DNA of 64,000 bases, from positions 144,732 through 208,731 of the forward strand of contig NZ_JAKVIL010000008.1 in NCBI RefSeq assembly GCF_022601675.1, in the 5' to 3' direction. The notes beneath the pieces are model-generated. The model was not told the origin of the DNA, searched no databases, and saw only the letters and a list, made by a program, of their open reading frames with translations. How positions within the stretch are numbered: the first letter of the stretch is position 1; every line of letters starts with the position of its first letter. Source of the stretch: Ancylobacter gelatini. Lineage in GTDB: Bacteria; Pseudomonadota; Alphaproteobacteria; Rhizobiales; Xanthobacteraceae. Below, piece after piece: positions 25,579 to 34,335 of this stretch. A program made the translations under genes and the position numbers.

Positions 25579-26994
25579 CTAGATCACCTTGCCGGGATTC
25601 AGCAGATTCAAGGGATCGAGCGCCACCTTCACGCGGTGCATCAGGTCGAGACTGACCGGATCGGCGTAATGCGCCAGTTCTTCATGCTTGAGTTTCCCGA
25701 TGCCGTGCTCGGCGGCGATCGAGCCATCCATGGCCGCCACGATGTCGTGGACGATGCGGTTGAAATGCTCCCACATGTCGATGAAGTCAGCCTTGTCCAT
25801 GCCTACCGGCTGGCTCAGGTTGAAATGAATATTGCCGTCGCCGACATGGCCGAACGGGCACGGCCGCAGCCCCGGCAGCGCCGCCATGCAGGCCGGCAGC
25901 GCCCGCGCGAGGAATTCCGGGACGCGGGAGACCGGCACCGAGACGTCGTGCTTGATCGAGCCACCCTCGTGCTTCTGCGCCTCCGACATATCTTCGCGCA
26001 GCCGCCACAGCGCATTGGCCTGCGCTTCGCTCGACGCGATGACCGCATCCAGCAGTTCGCCGGCCTCGAAGGCGGCGCCCAGCCCCTCCTCCATCAGCGG
26101 ACCGAGTTCGAAGGTGCGGGTCGGCGAGGAGAATTCGGCCAGCACGTACCAGTCATAGACCTCGCCAAGCGGGCGGGTGGTGCCGGGCATGTGCCGGAGC
26201 ACGGTCTGGATGCCGAATTCGGCCATCAGCTCGAAGGTGGTGAGCGCGTCGCCCGCGAGGCTGCGCAGCCGGTGCAGCAGCGCCAGCGCGGATTCCGGGT
26301 CCGGCACGGCGAGGAAGGCGGTGGAACGCTGCACCGGACGCGGGAACAGCTTCAGCACCGCGGCAGTGATAATGCCGAGCGTGCCCTCGGTTCCCAGGAA
26401 CAACTGCTTGAGATCGTAGCCGGCATTGTTCTTGCGCAGGCGACGCAGCCCGTTCCACACCCGTCCATCCGCCAGCACGACCTCAAGGCCGAGTACCAGC
26501 TCGCGCGCATTGCCGTAGCGCAGAACCGCCGTGCCGCCGGCATTTGTGGCGAGGTTGCCGCCGATGCGGCAGGAGCCCTGCGAGGCGATGTGCAGCGGGA
26601 ACAGGCAGTCCACCTCCTCCGCCGCCTTGTGCACCGTATCGAGGATGCAGCCGGCCTCCACGGTCATGGTCAGGTCGACGGGATCGACATTGCGGATGCG
26701 GTCGAGCCGCGCCAGCGAGAGCACCAGCTCGCCGAACGGCATCTGCCCGCCGACCAGCCCGGTATTGCCACCCTGCGGCACCAGCGGCGCCCCGGCCTTC
26801 GCGCATTCGGCGACAATGAACGCGACCTCCTCGGTGGAACCCGGCCGCAGCACCGCCGGGGTGCGCCCGTCATAAAGCCCGCGCTCCTCGCGCAGATAGG
26901 CAGCCGTATCGGCCGGATCGGTCAGCACATGCTGGGCACCGATGCGCTGGGCGATGACGGCGAGAAGGGCGGAGAGGTCGGGAGAGGAGGACAT
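25579..26994 (-). CDS. FAD-linked 2-hydroxyacid oxidase (GlcD / D-2-hydroxyglutarate dehydrogenase type)
   Basis: A 471-residue flavoprotein. The N-terminal PCMH FAD domain (about residues 35-220) has PQGGNTGLVGGQMPFGE and GSCRIGGNLATNAGG, and the C-terminal FAD-oxidase domain has the CPFGHVGDGNIHFNLSQP motif and SIAAEHGIGKLK. These features are shared by D-2-hydroxyglutarate dehydrogenase, GlcD and D-lactate dehydrogenases, so the substrate is open. The single-subunit form and length suit D-2-hydroxyglutarate or D-lactate rather than the glcDEF complex; glcE and glcF are absent. The start at 26994 has GGAAT upstream; ATG 27006 is possible. Confidence 0.85.
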   Translation of the reverse strand: MSSSPDLSALLAVIAQRIGAQHVLTDPADTAAYLREERGLYDGRTPAVLRPGSTEEVAFIVAECAKAGAPLVPQGGNTGLVGGQMPFGELVLSLARLDRIRNVDPVDLTMTVEAGCILDTVHKAAEEVDCLFPLHIASQGSCRIGGNLATNAGGTAVLRYGNARELVLGLEVVLADGRVWNGLRRLRKNNAGYDLKQLFLGTEGTLGIITAAVLKLFPRPVQRSTAFLAVPDPESALALLHRLRSLAGDALTTFELMAEFGIQTVLRHMPGTTRPLGEVYDWYVLAEFSSPTRTFELGPLMEEGLGAAFEAGELLDAVIASSEAQANALWRLREDMSEAQKHEGGSIKHDVSVPVSRVPEFLARALPACMAALPGLRPCPFGHVGDGNIHFNLSQPVGMDKADFIDMWEHFNRIVHDIVAAMDGSIAAEHGIGKLKHEELAHYADPVSLDLMHRVKVALDPLNLLNPGKVI

Positions 26995-27319
26995 GCGGCA
27001 TTCCATGGTGAAGGGCGCTCGCGCCCACGTCGCCCGCCACCATATGGGCGGTTTCGCCAGAGGCAAGGTCGCCATCGCCAGATGCTGGCGCCGACGCACC
27101 CGGCGGCATTGACGACCGGCGCGCCACACGTCGCGGCAACCCGCGCACCCGCGCGCCGGGTGCAGGGCTTCGCGGGCCGTGACCGCGTGACCGCCGGCCA
27201 CTGTCTCCCCCGGCCGGCGCCCGCTGATCCAAGCGACGACGTGGAAGGCCGAGCCTCCCGGCACCGCTGCCGCCGCTCGCCCCTTGCCCCCGCGCGGCTT
27301 TGCCCCTATCCCCACCGCC
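26995..27319. other. Divergent intergenic region, GlcD-type oxidase / uup
   Basis: 325 bp between two divergent start codons. It is GC-rich and should contain both promoters, but I recognise no -35/-10 pair. One short hairpin (GCACCCG-N5-CGGGTGC, 27145-27163) is the only symmetry seen. No small gene is convincing here. Confidence 0.5.
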
Positions 27320-29137
27320 ATGGCACCCCCTCTCCTTCTGCTTCAAGACACGCGCCTCACCTTCGGCGGCACCCCGCTGCTGGAAGGGGCTGAACTTTCC
27401 GTCTCCGCCGGCGAGCGCGTCAGCCTCGTCGGGCGCAACGGCTCGGGTAAGTCGACCCTGCTCAAGATCGCCGCGGGTATGGTTCAGGCCGATTCCGGGG
27501 CGCGCTTCGTGCAGCCGGGCGCCACCGTGCGCTATTTGCCGCAGGAGCCGGACCTCTCGGGCTTCGAGACCACGCTCGCCTATGTCGAGGCCGGCATGGG
27601 ACCGGGCGACCAGGAGTATCGCGCGCTCTATCTGCTGAACGAACTCGGCCTCACCGGCGACGAGCATCCCTCCACCCTCTCTGGCGGCGAGGCGAGGCGC
27701 GCGGCGCTTGCGCGCGTGCTGGCGCCCGAGCCGGACATCCTGCTGCTCGACGAGCCGACCAACCATCTCGACCTGCCGGCCATCGAATGGCTGGAATCCG
27801 AGATCGCGTCTTCGCGCTCCGCCCTCGTGCTGATCAGCCATGACCGGCGCTTCCTTGAGGATCTCACCCGCGCCACGGTCTGGCTCGATCGCGGCAGGAC
27901 GCGCCGTATGGAACGCGGCTTCAAATTCTTCGAGGAATGGCGCGACCAGGTCCTCGAAGAAGAGGAGCGCGACCAGCAGAAGCTTGCCCGGCAGATCGTC
28001 GCGGAAGAGCACTGGATGCGCTACGGCGTCACCGCCCGGCGCAAGCGAAACATGCGCCGCGTCGGCCAGCTCGCCGACCTGCGCAAGCAGTTCCGCGAGC
28101 ACCGCCATGCGCTCGGCACCGTGTCGCTGACCTCCACCCAGGCGGAAGTTTCCGGCAAGCTGGTGATGGAAGCCGAGCACATCGCCAAGTCCTATGGCGA
28201 CCGGGTGATCGTGCGCGACCTGTCGATCCGCATCCAGCGCGGCGACCGCATCGGCATCGTCGGCCCGAACGGCGCGGGCAAGACCACCTTGCTCAAGATG
28301 CTCACCGGCGAACTCGAACCCGACAGCGGCACCGCCAAGATCGGCACCAACATCGAAATGGCGACGCTCGACCAGCGCCGCGCCGCGCTCGACCCCGAAC
28401 GCTCGGTGCGCGACACGCTGACCGACGGGCGCGGCGACCAGGTGTTCATCGGCGGCAATCCGCGCCATGTGATCGGCTATATGAAGGACTTCCTGTTCAT
28501 GCCGGAACAGGCGCGCACGCCGGTGTCCTCGCTCTCGGGCGGCGAGCGCGGGCGGCTGCTGCTGGCCTGTGCGCTGGCGCAGGCCTCAAACCTGATGGTG
28601 CTCGACGAGCCGACCAACGATCTCGACCTCGAGACCCTCGATCTCCTCGAAGAGATGATCGACGACTATGCCGGCACCGTCCTGCTGGTGAGCCACGACC
28701 GCGACTTCCTCGACCGCACCGTCACCGCCACCATCGCCTATGAGGGCGAAGGCAACTGGAACGTCTATGCCGGCGGTTATTCCGACATGGTGGCGCAGCG
28801 CGGCCATGGCGTGAAGGCGAAAGCGGCTGCGGCCGCGCCGGCCAAGCCCGCAGCCAGCGCGGCCGGCGCGACCGCAAAAGCTTCTCCCGCCGCATCCAAG
28901 CGCAAGCTCTCCAACAAGGAGAAATATGCGCTGGAACAGATGCCGCGGCAGATGGCGCAGCTTGAATCGGATATTTCCCGGCTCAACAACCGTCTCGCCA
29001 CGCCGAACTTCTACACGCGCGACCCTGCCGGCTTCCAGAAGGCCACCGCCGAGCTGACCAAGGCCCAGGCCGACCTCGCCAAGATGGAAGAGCAATGGCT
29101 GGAGCTGGAAATGCTGCGCGAGGAACTGGGGGGTTAG
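27320..29137 (+). CDS. uup: ABC-F family ATPase (Uup-like)
   Basis: A 605-residue soluble protein with two ABC domains and no membrane part, so a ribosome- or DNA-associated ABC-F factor rather than a transporter. First domain: Walker A GRNGSGKST, signature LSGGEARRAAL, Walker B ILLLDEPTNHLD. Inter-domain linker about 225-290 (rich in Glu/Arg). Second domain: GPNGAGKTT, LSGGERGRLLLA, LMVLDEPTNDLD. The C-terminal end (about 520-605) is a lysine/alanine-rich stretch and coiled coil, as in Uup. ATG 27320 is used; 27284 adds an unconserved tail. The SpoU methyltransferase gene follows after 6 nt, suggesting an operon linked to ribosome function. Confidence 0.9.
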   Translation: MAPPLLLLQDTRLTFGGTPLLEGAELSVSAGERVSLVGRNGSGKSTLLKIAAGMVQADSGARFVQPGATVRYLPQEPDLSGFETTLAYVEAGMGPGDQEYRALYLLNELGLTGDEHPSTLSGGEARRAALARVLAPEPDILLLDEPTNHLDLPAIEWLESEIASSRSALVLISHDRRFLEDLTRATVWLDRGRTRRMERGFKFFEEWRDQVLEEEERDQQKLARQIVAEEHWMRYGVTARRKRNMRRVGQLADLRKQFREHRHALGTVSLTSTQAEVSGKLVMEAEHIAKSYGDRVIVRDLSIRIQRGDRIGIVGPNGAGKTTLLKMLTGELEPDSGTAKIGTNIEMATLDQRRAALDPERSVRDTLTDGRGDQVFIGGNPRHVIGYMKDFLFMPEQARTPVSSLSGGERGRLLLACALAQASNLMVLDEPTNDLDLETLDLLEEMIDDYAGTVLLVSHDRDFLDRTVTATIAYEGEGNWNVYAGGYSDMVAQRGHGVKAKAAAAAPAKPAASAAGATAKASPAASKRKLSNKEKYALEQMPRQMAQLESDISRLNNRLATPNFYTRDPAGFQKATAELTKAQADLAKMEEQWLELEMLREELGG

Positions 29138-29143
29138 GCTGAC

Positions 29144-29947
29144 ATGCCGTCCCTCATCCCCCTCGCTTCGTCCGACGATCCGCGCATCGCGCCCTATCAT
29201 GCCATTCGCGAGCGCGATCTGGTGGGGCGCGGCGGGCGGTTCATCGTCGAGGGGCGCACCGTGCTCGACGTCGCGCTCTCTCCGCGCAACCGCTTCGCGC
29301 TGGATTCGCTCCTGATCGCGGAGAGCCGCGTCTCCACGCTGGCGCCGCTGCTGGCGCAGGCCCCGGCCGAGTTGCCGGTCTACACTGCCTCGCAGGACAT
29401 TCTCGACGGCATTACCGGCTTCCACATCCATCGCGGCATGCTCGGCATCGGCCTGCGCGGCGAGGCGCGGTCGATGGAACAGGCCATCGCCGCGCTGCCG
29501 GACGAGGCGCTGGTGGTGGTTCCGCTCGGCATCACCAATCACGACAATGTCGGCGGCATCATGCGCAACGCCGCCGCCTTCGGGGCCGATGCGGTGCTGT
29601 TCGACTTCGCCTCGTGCGATCCGCTCTACCGCAAGGCCATCCGCGTCTCGGTCGGCGGAAGCCTTGTCGTGCCGTTCGCCCGCGAGGGCGTGGCAGAGCG
29701 CATTCTGGATCTACTGGCGGCAAGCGGGTTCGAGCTTCTTGCCTTCAGCCCGGCGGGAAAGCATGTACTTTCGCAGGTAAAACGGCAGCCACGCACCGCC
29801 CTGCTGCTGGGCGCCGAAGGTCCGGGACTCAGCCCCCACATACTGGAACGCACGCGCACGGTGCGAATACCGATGAAAGCCGGCTTTGATTCACTCAATG
29901 TCGCGACCAGTTGCGGGATTGCACTACACCAACTTACCTTTGGGTGA
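29144..29947 (+). CDS. SpoU/TrmH-family RNA 2'-O-methyltransferase
   Basis: A 267-residue SPOUT methyltransferase using S-adenosylmethionine on rRNA or tRNA ribose. N-terminal substrate-binding domain (about 1-105), then the knotted catalytic domain with motif 1 ITNHDNVGGIMRNAAAFGAD, motif 2 LLLGAEGPGLS and motif 3 SLNVATSCGIALHQL. The catalytic Arg of motif 1 and the Ser/Asn of motif 3 are present. It starts 6 nt after uup and ends at two successive hairpins. The target nucleotide cannot be named. Confidence 0.88.
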   Translation: MPSLIPLASSDDPRIAPYHAIRERDLVGRGGRFIVEGRTVLDVALSPRNRFALDSLLIAESRVSTLAPLLAQAPAELPVYTASQDILDGITGFHIHRGMLGIGLRGEARSMEQAIAALPDEALVVVPLGITNHDNVGGIMRNAAAFGADAVLFDFASCDPLYRKAIRVSVGGSLVVPFAREGVAERILDLLAASGFELLAFSPAGKHVLSQVKRQPRTALLLGAEGPGLSPHILERTRTVRIPMKAGFDSLNVATSCGIALHQLTFG

Positions 29948-30020
29948 TCACGCCCGCTTGAACGTGCGAATCACGCTCGACAATCGGCCCGGCAGCGCGC
30001 ATGCTTGTACTTGTAATACC

Positions 30021-30041
30021 AGACGGCACGCCGTCTTTATG
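30021..30041 (+). terminator. First hairpin after the SpoU gene
   Basis: AGACGGC-AC-GCCGTCT (30021-30036) followed by TTTAT. The stem is short; it acts as a minor terminator or folds together with the stronger hairpin 19 nt downstream. Confidence 0.5.
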
Positions 30042-30054
30042 ACCGTTCACTTTC

Positions 30055-30087
30055 AAAAGCCCGAAGCTCTGCTTCGGGCTTTTTTTT
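30055..30087 (+). terminator. Strong Rho-independent terminator ending uup-SpoU transcription
   Basis: A perfect 13-bp stem (30055-30067 with 30071-30083), 3-nt loop TCT and an eight-T run. The A-run on the 5' side makes it potentially active in both directions. It insulates the C1 cofactor operon that starts at 30174. Confidence 0.95.
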
Positions 30088-30173
30088 ATCCGCGCGGCGG
30101 CGATGTCGCAGGTCGCGGGCCATTTCCGGGCGGACGGGTTTGGCGTAGCGTCACGGGAAACAGGGCACTCCCG

Positions 30174-30791
30174 ATGCCGAACCCGACACCACATCCTGCA
30201 GCCGCCCCGCCCCGCCTCGACATCGTGAAGCTCGGCGGCAGCCTCACGGCCTCGGCGCGCCTGCCGGCGTTGCTGGCTCATTACGCCGAAATCGGCCCGC
30301 CGGTGGTGCTGGTGCCGGGTGGCGGCCCGCTGGCGGATGCGGTGCGCGCGCTCCAGCCCCGGCTCGCGCTGTCCGGCCATACCGCCCATCACATGGCGAT
30401 CCTCGCCATGGAACAGACCGCCCTCGCCTTCGCCGACATCGAGCCGCGCCTCATCCCCTGTGCGGATGCCGCTGCGATCTCCCGCGCCCATGATGACGGC
30501 CGCGCCGCGCTGTGGCTGCCGGCCGCCATGGCGCGCGCGGCGCAGGATCTGCCGGAAAGCTGGGACGTCACATCGGACAGCCTCGCGCTGTGGCTGGGCA
30601 TCCAGCTCGGTGCGGCGCGGGTGGTCTTCGTGAAATCGGCGCCGGTCGTTCAACCGCACGGCCCGCCCGGGGACTGGGCGGCCGCCGGACTGGTGGACCC
30701 TCACGTGCCGGTGCTTGCCCGCCGCTTCGCCGGCAGGCTAGAAGCCGCCTCGTCCGACGATGTTCTGGAAAAGGGGAGCCGGGCGGCATGA
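30174..30791 (+). CDS. MfnE-like amino-acid-kinase-family protein of the C1 cofactor operon
   Basis: A 205-residue kinase of the aspartate/glutamate/uridylate kinase fold, found in methylotroph C1 clusters. Phosphate-binding DIVKLGGSLT at residues 17-26 and VPGGGPLADAVR near 46. In methanogens the related MfnE phosphorylates aminomethylfuran phosphate to the diphosphate during methanofuran synthesis; the same step is likely here for methylofuran. ATG 30174 is used (the frame is open to 29886, but that part crosses the terminator). It heads a tightly overlapping five-gene operon ending with mfnB, whose product makes its substrate precursor. Confidence 0.8.
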   Translation: MPNPTPHPAAAPPRLDIVKLGGSLTASARLPALLAHYAEIGPPVVLVPGGGPLADAVRALQPRLALSGHTAHHMAILAMEQTALAFADIEPRLIPCADAAAISRAHDDGRAALWLPAAMARAAQDLPESWDVTSDSLALWLGIQLGAARVVFVKSAPVVQPHGPPGDWAAAGLVDPHVPVLARRFAGRLEAASSDDVLEKGSRAA

Positions 30792-30817
30792 GTACGGACG
30801 ACATGAGTACGGACGAC
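30788..30817 (+). repeat. Tandem 15-bp duplication at the flavoprotein start
   Basis: ATGAGTACGGACGAC occurs twice in direct succession, encoding MSTDD twice and followed by a third ATG. It is a clean in-frame slippage-type duplication that multiplies the start codon. Confidence 0.95.
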
Positions 30818-31384
30818 ATGGGCGCGAACGGCACGACCTATCCGCGCTGGAGCTGGGCGCTGACTGGCTCCGGGCATTTTTTCACCGAGTCCATCGCGCT
30901 GATCAAGCAATTGCCCGCCGTCGACCTGTTCGTCTCGAAGGCGGCGGACGAGGTCCTGCGGATGTACAAGCAGGAATTGCCGGAGGGCACCCGCATCTTC
31001 AGGGAAACCACCGCCAGCTCCGCTCCGGTCGGCCGGTTCTATGAGGGCCTGTACCACACGCTCGTGGTCTCGCCGGCCTCGTCCAACACCGTGGCGAAAT
31101 GCGTGTTCGGCATTTCCGACACGCTGGTGACCAACTGCTTCGCGCAGGCCGGCAAATGCCGGGTGCCCTCGATCGTGTTTGCCTGCGACACCGCGCCGGA
31201 GATGATCACCATGGCGCCCAAGGGGCCGGTCTCGGTCTATCCGCGCCGCATCGACCTCGAAAACACCGCCAAGCTCAAGGAGTTTGACGACACGACGGTG
31301 GTCGAATCCATCGAGGACCTGACGAGCGCCATCGCGGCCCGTACCCGCTGGCTGGCGGGTGAAGGCGCGTCGGCGCATGGCTGA
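30788..31384 (+). CDS. Flavoprotein, probable dihydromethanopterin reductase (DmrB/AfpA-like)
   Basis: A 198-residue FMN-binding flavoprotein of the UbiX/PPC-decarboxylase fold. Visible: WALTGSGHFFTESI near the N-terminus and the nucleotide-contact motif VVSPASSNTVAKCVFGI with ISDTLVTNCFAQAG. Homologues in C1 clusters reduce dihydromethanopterin to H4MPT (DmrB), so it would keep the carrier reduced. The first 15 bp of the gene are perfectly duplicated, giving three in-frame ATGs (30788, 30803, 30818). It overlaps the upstream gene by ATGA and the next by 8 nt. Confidence 0.78.
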   Translation: MSTDDMSTDDMGANGTTYPRWSWALTGSGHFFTESIALIKQLPAVDLFVSKAADEVLRMYKQELPEGTRIFRETTASSAPVGRFYEGLYHTLVVSPASSNTVAKCVFGISDTLVTNCFAQAGKCRVPSIVFACDTAPEMITMAPKGPVSVYPRRIDLENTAKLKEFDDTTVVESIEDLTSAIAARTRWLAGEGASAHG

Positions 31385-32828
31385 GCCCCCATCGGCGGAG
31401 CGGCCGTCACGACCGGAAAAGGTCGCCCTCGTCACCGGCTCACTCGCCGAGCCGCGCCTCGCCAAGATCGCCGGCGACATCGCCGATGCCAGCCTTGATC
31501 CGGTCGTGGTGAGTGTCGGGGTCAAGGTCGCGGCACTGATGACCGCCGAGATTGTGGAACGCCGGCTCAAGATCCCCGAAGGCACCGACCGCGTGCTGAT
31601 GCCCGGACGGTTTCGCGGCGACCTCGAAAGGCTGGAGCGCTTCTTCGGCGTGCCGTTTGCGCGCGGGCCGGACGAGGTGGCCGATCTGCCGGATTATTTC
31701 GGGCTGGAGCGACGGGCGGTCGACCTGTCGAAGCACGACGTCACCATCTTCGCCGAGATCGTCGACGCGACCAGGATGGACATTCCCGCCCTCATCGAGC
31801 GCGCGCGCTTCCTCAAAGGCGAGGGCGCGGACGTGATCGACCTCGGCTGCCTGCCCGATACGCCGTTCCCGCATCTGGAAGACGCCATCGCCGCGCTGCA
31901 GGCGGAAGGCCTGCGGGTCAGCGTCGACTCCTTCGACCCGGCCGAACTCGCTCGCGCCACCCGCGCCGGCGCCGATTTCCTGCTGAGCCTGAACGAGACC
32001 AATCTCGACATCGCGAAGGAAGGCGCCGCCGTGCCGGTGCTGGTGCCGGCAAAGCAGGGCGACCTCGACTCGCTGGTCCGCGCCGTCGAGGCCTGCCTTG
32101 CCAGCGGACAGCCCTTCTATGCCGACCCGATCCTCGACCCGATCCACTACGGCTTCACGCCGTCCATCGTGCGTTATGCCGAGCTGAGGCGGCGTTTTCC
32201 CGACATTCCCATGCTGATGGGCATCGGCAATGTCACCGAACTGACCGACGCCGACACCACCGGCATCAACGCGCTGCTGATGGGCATGATATCGGAGCTG
32301 CGCATCCAGGCGGTGCTGGCGGTGCAGGTCAGCCCGCATTGCCGCACGGCGGTGCGGGAATTCGACCGGGCGCGGCGGGAATTCTACGCGGCCCGGCAGG
32401 CCGGCGCGCTGCCTCAAGGGTTTGGCGGCGGGCTGATGGCGCTGCGCGATCGCAAGCCTCACGCCGCCAGCCCGGAGGATATCGCCCGGCTCGCCAGCGA
32501 GGTGCGCGACCGCAATTTTCGCATCGATGTCGCCGCCGATGGTATCCATGTCTATAATCGCGACGGTCATCAGATTGCCGACGAACCTTTCGCGCTGTTC
32601 CCGCATCTGGGCGTGGAAGGCGATGGCGCGCATGCCTTCTATCTCGGCGTGGAGACCGCCCGGGCGGAAATCGCCTACAAGCTGGGCAAGCGCTACGCGC
32701 AGGACGAGGGGCTGAAATGGGGCGCGGCGGGCGAGATCGCCGGTAGCCCCGAGGCGGCGCATCGTTTGACATTCAAGGAAGCCGGCACGACGCTGGCCGC
32801 GAAGAAAAACAAGGGCGAAGCCGAATGA
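31377..32828 (+). CDS. DUF6513 / dihydropteroate-synthase-like protein of the C1 operon
   Basis: A 483-residue protein with an N-terminal domain (about 1-125) and a TIM-barrel region like dihydropteroate synthase (about 125-345; EGADVIDLGCLPDTPFP, RVSVDSFDPAEL, LSLNETNLDIA, YADPILDPIHYG). It is one of the conserved unknowns of formaldehyde-oxidation clusters, and a homologue occurs in methanogens. A role in H4MPT synthesis, joining a hydroxymethylpterin to an arylamine ribosyl phosphate, is the obvious guess from the fold. ATG 31377 overlaps the previous gene by 8 nt; the end overlaps DUF447 by ATGA. Confidence 0.8.
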   Translation: MAEPPSAERPSRPEKVALVTGSLAEPRLAKIAGDIADASLDPVVVSVGVKVAALMTAEIVERRLKIPEGTDRVLMPGRFRGDLERLERFFGVPFARGPDEVADLPDYFGLERRAVDLSKHDVTIFAEIVDATRMDIPALIERARFLKGEGADVIDLGCLPDTPFPHLEDAIAALQAEGLRVSVDSFDPAELARATRAGADFLLSLNETNLDIAKEGAAVPVLVPAKQGDLDSLVRAVEACLASGQPFYADPILDPIHYGFTPSIVRYAELRRRFPDIPMLMGIGNVTELTDADTTGINALLMGMISELRIQAVLAVQVSPHCRTAVREFDRARREFYAARQAGALPQGFGGGLMALRDRKPHAASPEDIARLASEVRDRNFRIDVAADGIHVYNRDGHQIADEPFALFPHLGVEGDGAHAFYLGVETARAEIAYKLGKRYAQDEGLKWGAAGEIAGSPEAAHRLTFKEAGTTLAAKKNKGEAE

Positions 32829-33391
32829 TCCGCGAGACCATCGTCACCACCCGCTCGGCCTCCGGCGAGCCGCATATCGCGCCGATGGGTGCGACGGTGA
32901 TCGAGGGCGGCTATCTCCTCCAGCCATTCCGCCCCTCGCGCACGCTGGACAATCTGGTCGCGACCCGCATCGCGGTGGTGAACTTCACCGATGACGTGCG
33001 CATCTTCGCCGGCTGCGTGGTCGGGCGGCGCATGAATGTGGATGTCAGCAAGTCGGTCTATCTCGACTGCCCGCGCCTGTCCGACGCCATCGCCAATGAC
33101 GAGGTGACGGTGGAGCGCATCGAGGAGGATCCCCACCGGCCGAAAATCTACTGCAAGACCTATTACCGCGACAATCACAAGCGCTTCGAGGGCATGAACC
33201 GCGCAAAGGCCGCGGTACTGGAAGCCGCAGTGCTGGCGAGCCGGCTTGATATGCTCACCGACGAGAAGGTCGACCAGGAGATGGCCTATCTTGCCATCGC
33301 GGTCGAGAAGACCGCCGGGCCTGACGAGCTGGAGGCGTGGGGCTGGGTGCAGGAGGCCATCGCCGAGCATCGCCGCAGGCGGGCATCATGA
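32825..33391 (+). CDS. DUF447 family protein of the C1 operon
   Basis: A 188-residue protein of the DUF447 flavin-reductase-like (split beta-barrel) fold. The N-terminal IRETIVTTRSASGEPHIAPM and VATRIAVVNFTDDVRIFAG resemble FMN-binding barrels; a helical C-terminal part follows. Present in methylotroph C1 clusters and in methanogens; function not established. Its place between the DHPS-like gene and mfnB, with ATGA overlaps at both ends, ties it to H4MPT or methylofuran synthesis. A redox or FMN-linked step is inference. Confidence 0.8.
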   Translation: MIRETIVTTRSASGEPHIAPMGATVIEGGYLLQPFRPSRTLDNLVATRIAVVNFTDDVRIFAGCVVGRRMNVDVSKSVYLDCPRLSDAIANDEVTVERIEEDPHRPKIYCKTYYRDNHKRFEGMNRAKAAVLEAAVLASRLDMLTDEKVDQEMAYLAIAVEKTAGPDELEAWGWVQEAIAEHRRRRAS

Positions 33392-34122
33392 GCGCCGGAC
33401 ACGGCACGGCGGCGCCTGCGACCGGACTGCTCGCCAGCGTCGCGGACCTTGCCGAGATGGAACTCGCCCGGGTCGGCGGCGCCGATATCATTGACCTGAA
33501 GCAGCCCGCCTTCGGGGCGCTCGGCGCGTGGAGCGTCGAGGCGCTGATCTCCGCCGTCCAGCTCTGGCGCGGCTGGGGGCCCGCCGCCCCCGCACTCTCG
33601 GCCACTGCCGGAGACCAGCCCATGGTGCCGGTGCTGCTGCGCACCGCCGCGGAGCGCGTGGCGGCGACCGGCGTGCCCCTCGTCAAGGTCGGCCTGTTCG
33701 CCTCGCCCTCCATGGAAGCGTGCATCGAGGCGCTGGCGCCGCTTGCCGACGCCCACCGGCTGATCGGCGTCCTGTTCGCCGACCAGCAGCTGGATTTCGC
33801 CGTTGTCGGCGCGCTGGGGCGGGCGGGCTTTTCCGGCATCATGCTCGATACCGCCGACAAGAAATCCGGTCCGCTGACCGCTCATCTCGACCCGCTGACG
33901 CTTGGCCAGTTCGTGCAGGAGGCTCGCCGGCACGGGCTGATGACCGGCCTTGCCGGCTCGCTGACCCTCGACGACATCGCCCCGCTCGCCATGGTGGGGC
34001 CGGATTATCTCGGTTTTCGCGGAGCGCTATGCGCGCAGGGGCGCACCGGGACGCTGGACCCGGCACGGCTGGCGCAGGTGCGCGCCCGGCTACCGGCGCA
34101 GGCCGGCACCGCGACGGGTTGA
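33388..34122 (+). CDS. mfnB: (5-formylfuran-3-yl)methyl phosphate synthase
   Basis: A 244-residue TIM-barrel enzyme of the UPF0264/MfnB family, condensing two glyceraldehyde-3-phosphates to the furan phosphate that becomes the core of methanofuran/methylofuran. Visible: LLASVADLAEMELARVGGAD with DIIDLKQPAFGALGAW (the Schiff-base lysine lies in DLKQP), VPLVKVGLF, and GLAGSLTLDDI near the end. ATG 33388 overlaps DUF447 by ATGA. It is the last gene of the operon; 213 bp without features separate it from mgtE. Confidence 0.88.
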   Translation: MSAGHGTAAPATGLLASVADLAEMELARVGGADIIDLKQPAFGALGAWSVEALISAVQLWRGWGPAAPALSATAGDQPMVPVLLRTAAERVAATGVPLVKVGLFASPSMEACIEALAPLADAHRLIGVLFADQQLDFAVVGALGRAGFSGIMLDTADKKSGPLTAHLDPLTLGQFVQEARRHGLMTGLAGSLTLDDIAPLAMVGPDYLGFRGALCAQGRTGTLDPARLAQVRARLPAQAGTATG

Positions 34123-34335
34123 CTCGACGCACCGGAAGGTCCACTGAGCGCCCCGCCGCGCGCTTTCGTCATCGCGGCGCAACCGGAACCCCCTAGCCAT
34201 GTCCAGCGACAGTCAAAGTCGATTGTTTATGCCGCCGGTGGCCGCCGCGGCCTGATCCGCGAAGGGTAATCCTCCCCGCGCATCCGGCTCTCCGTGCGAC
34301 CGCCCCTGCGGCCGTCGACGGAAAGAAGAGCCCGA

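Noticed and set aside
34123..34335. Mg2+ riboswitch (M-box) before mgtE
   Set aside because: No M-box conserved core could be recognised, and no leader terminator follows.
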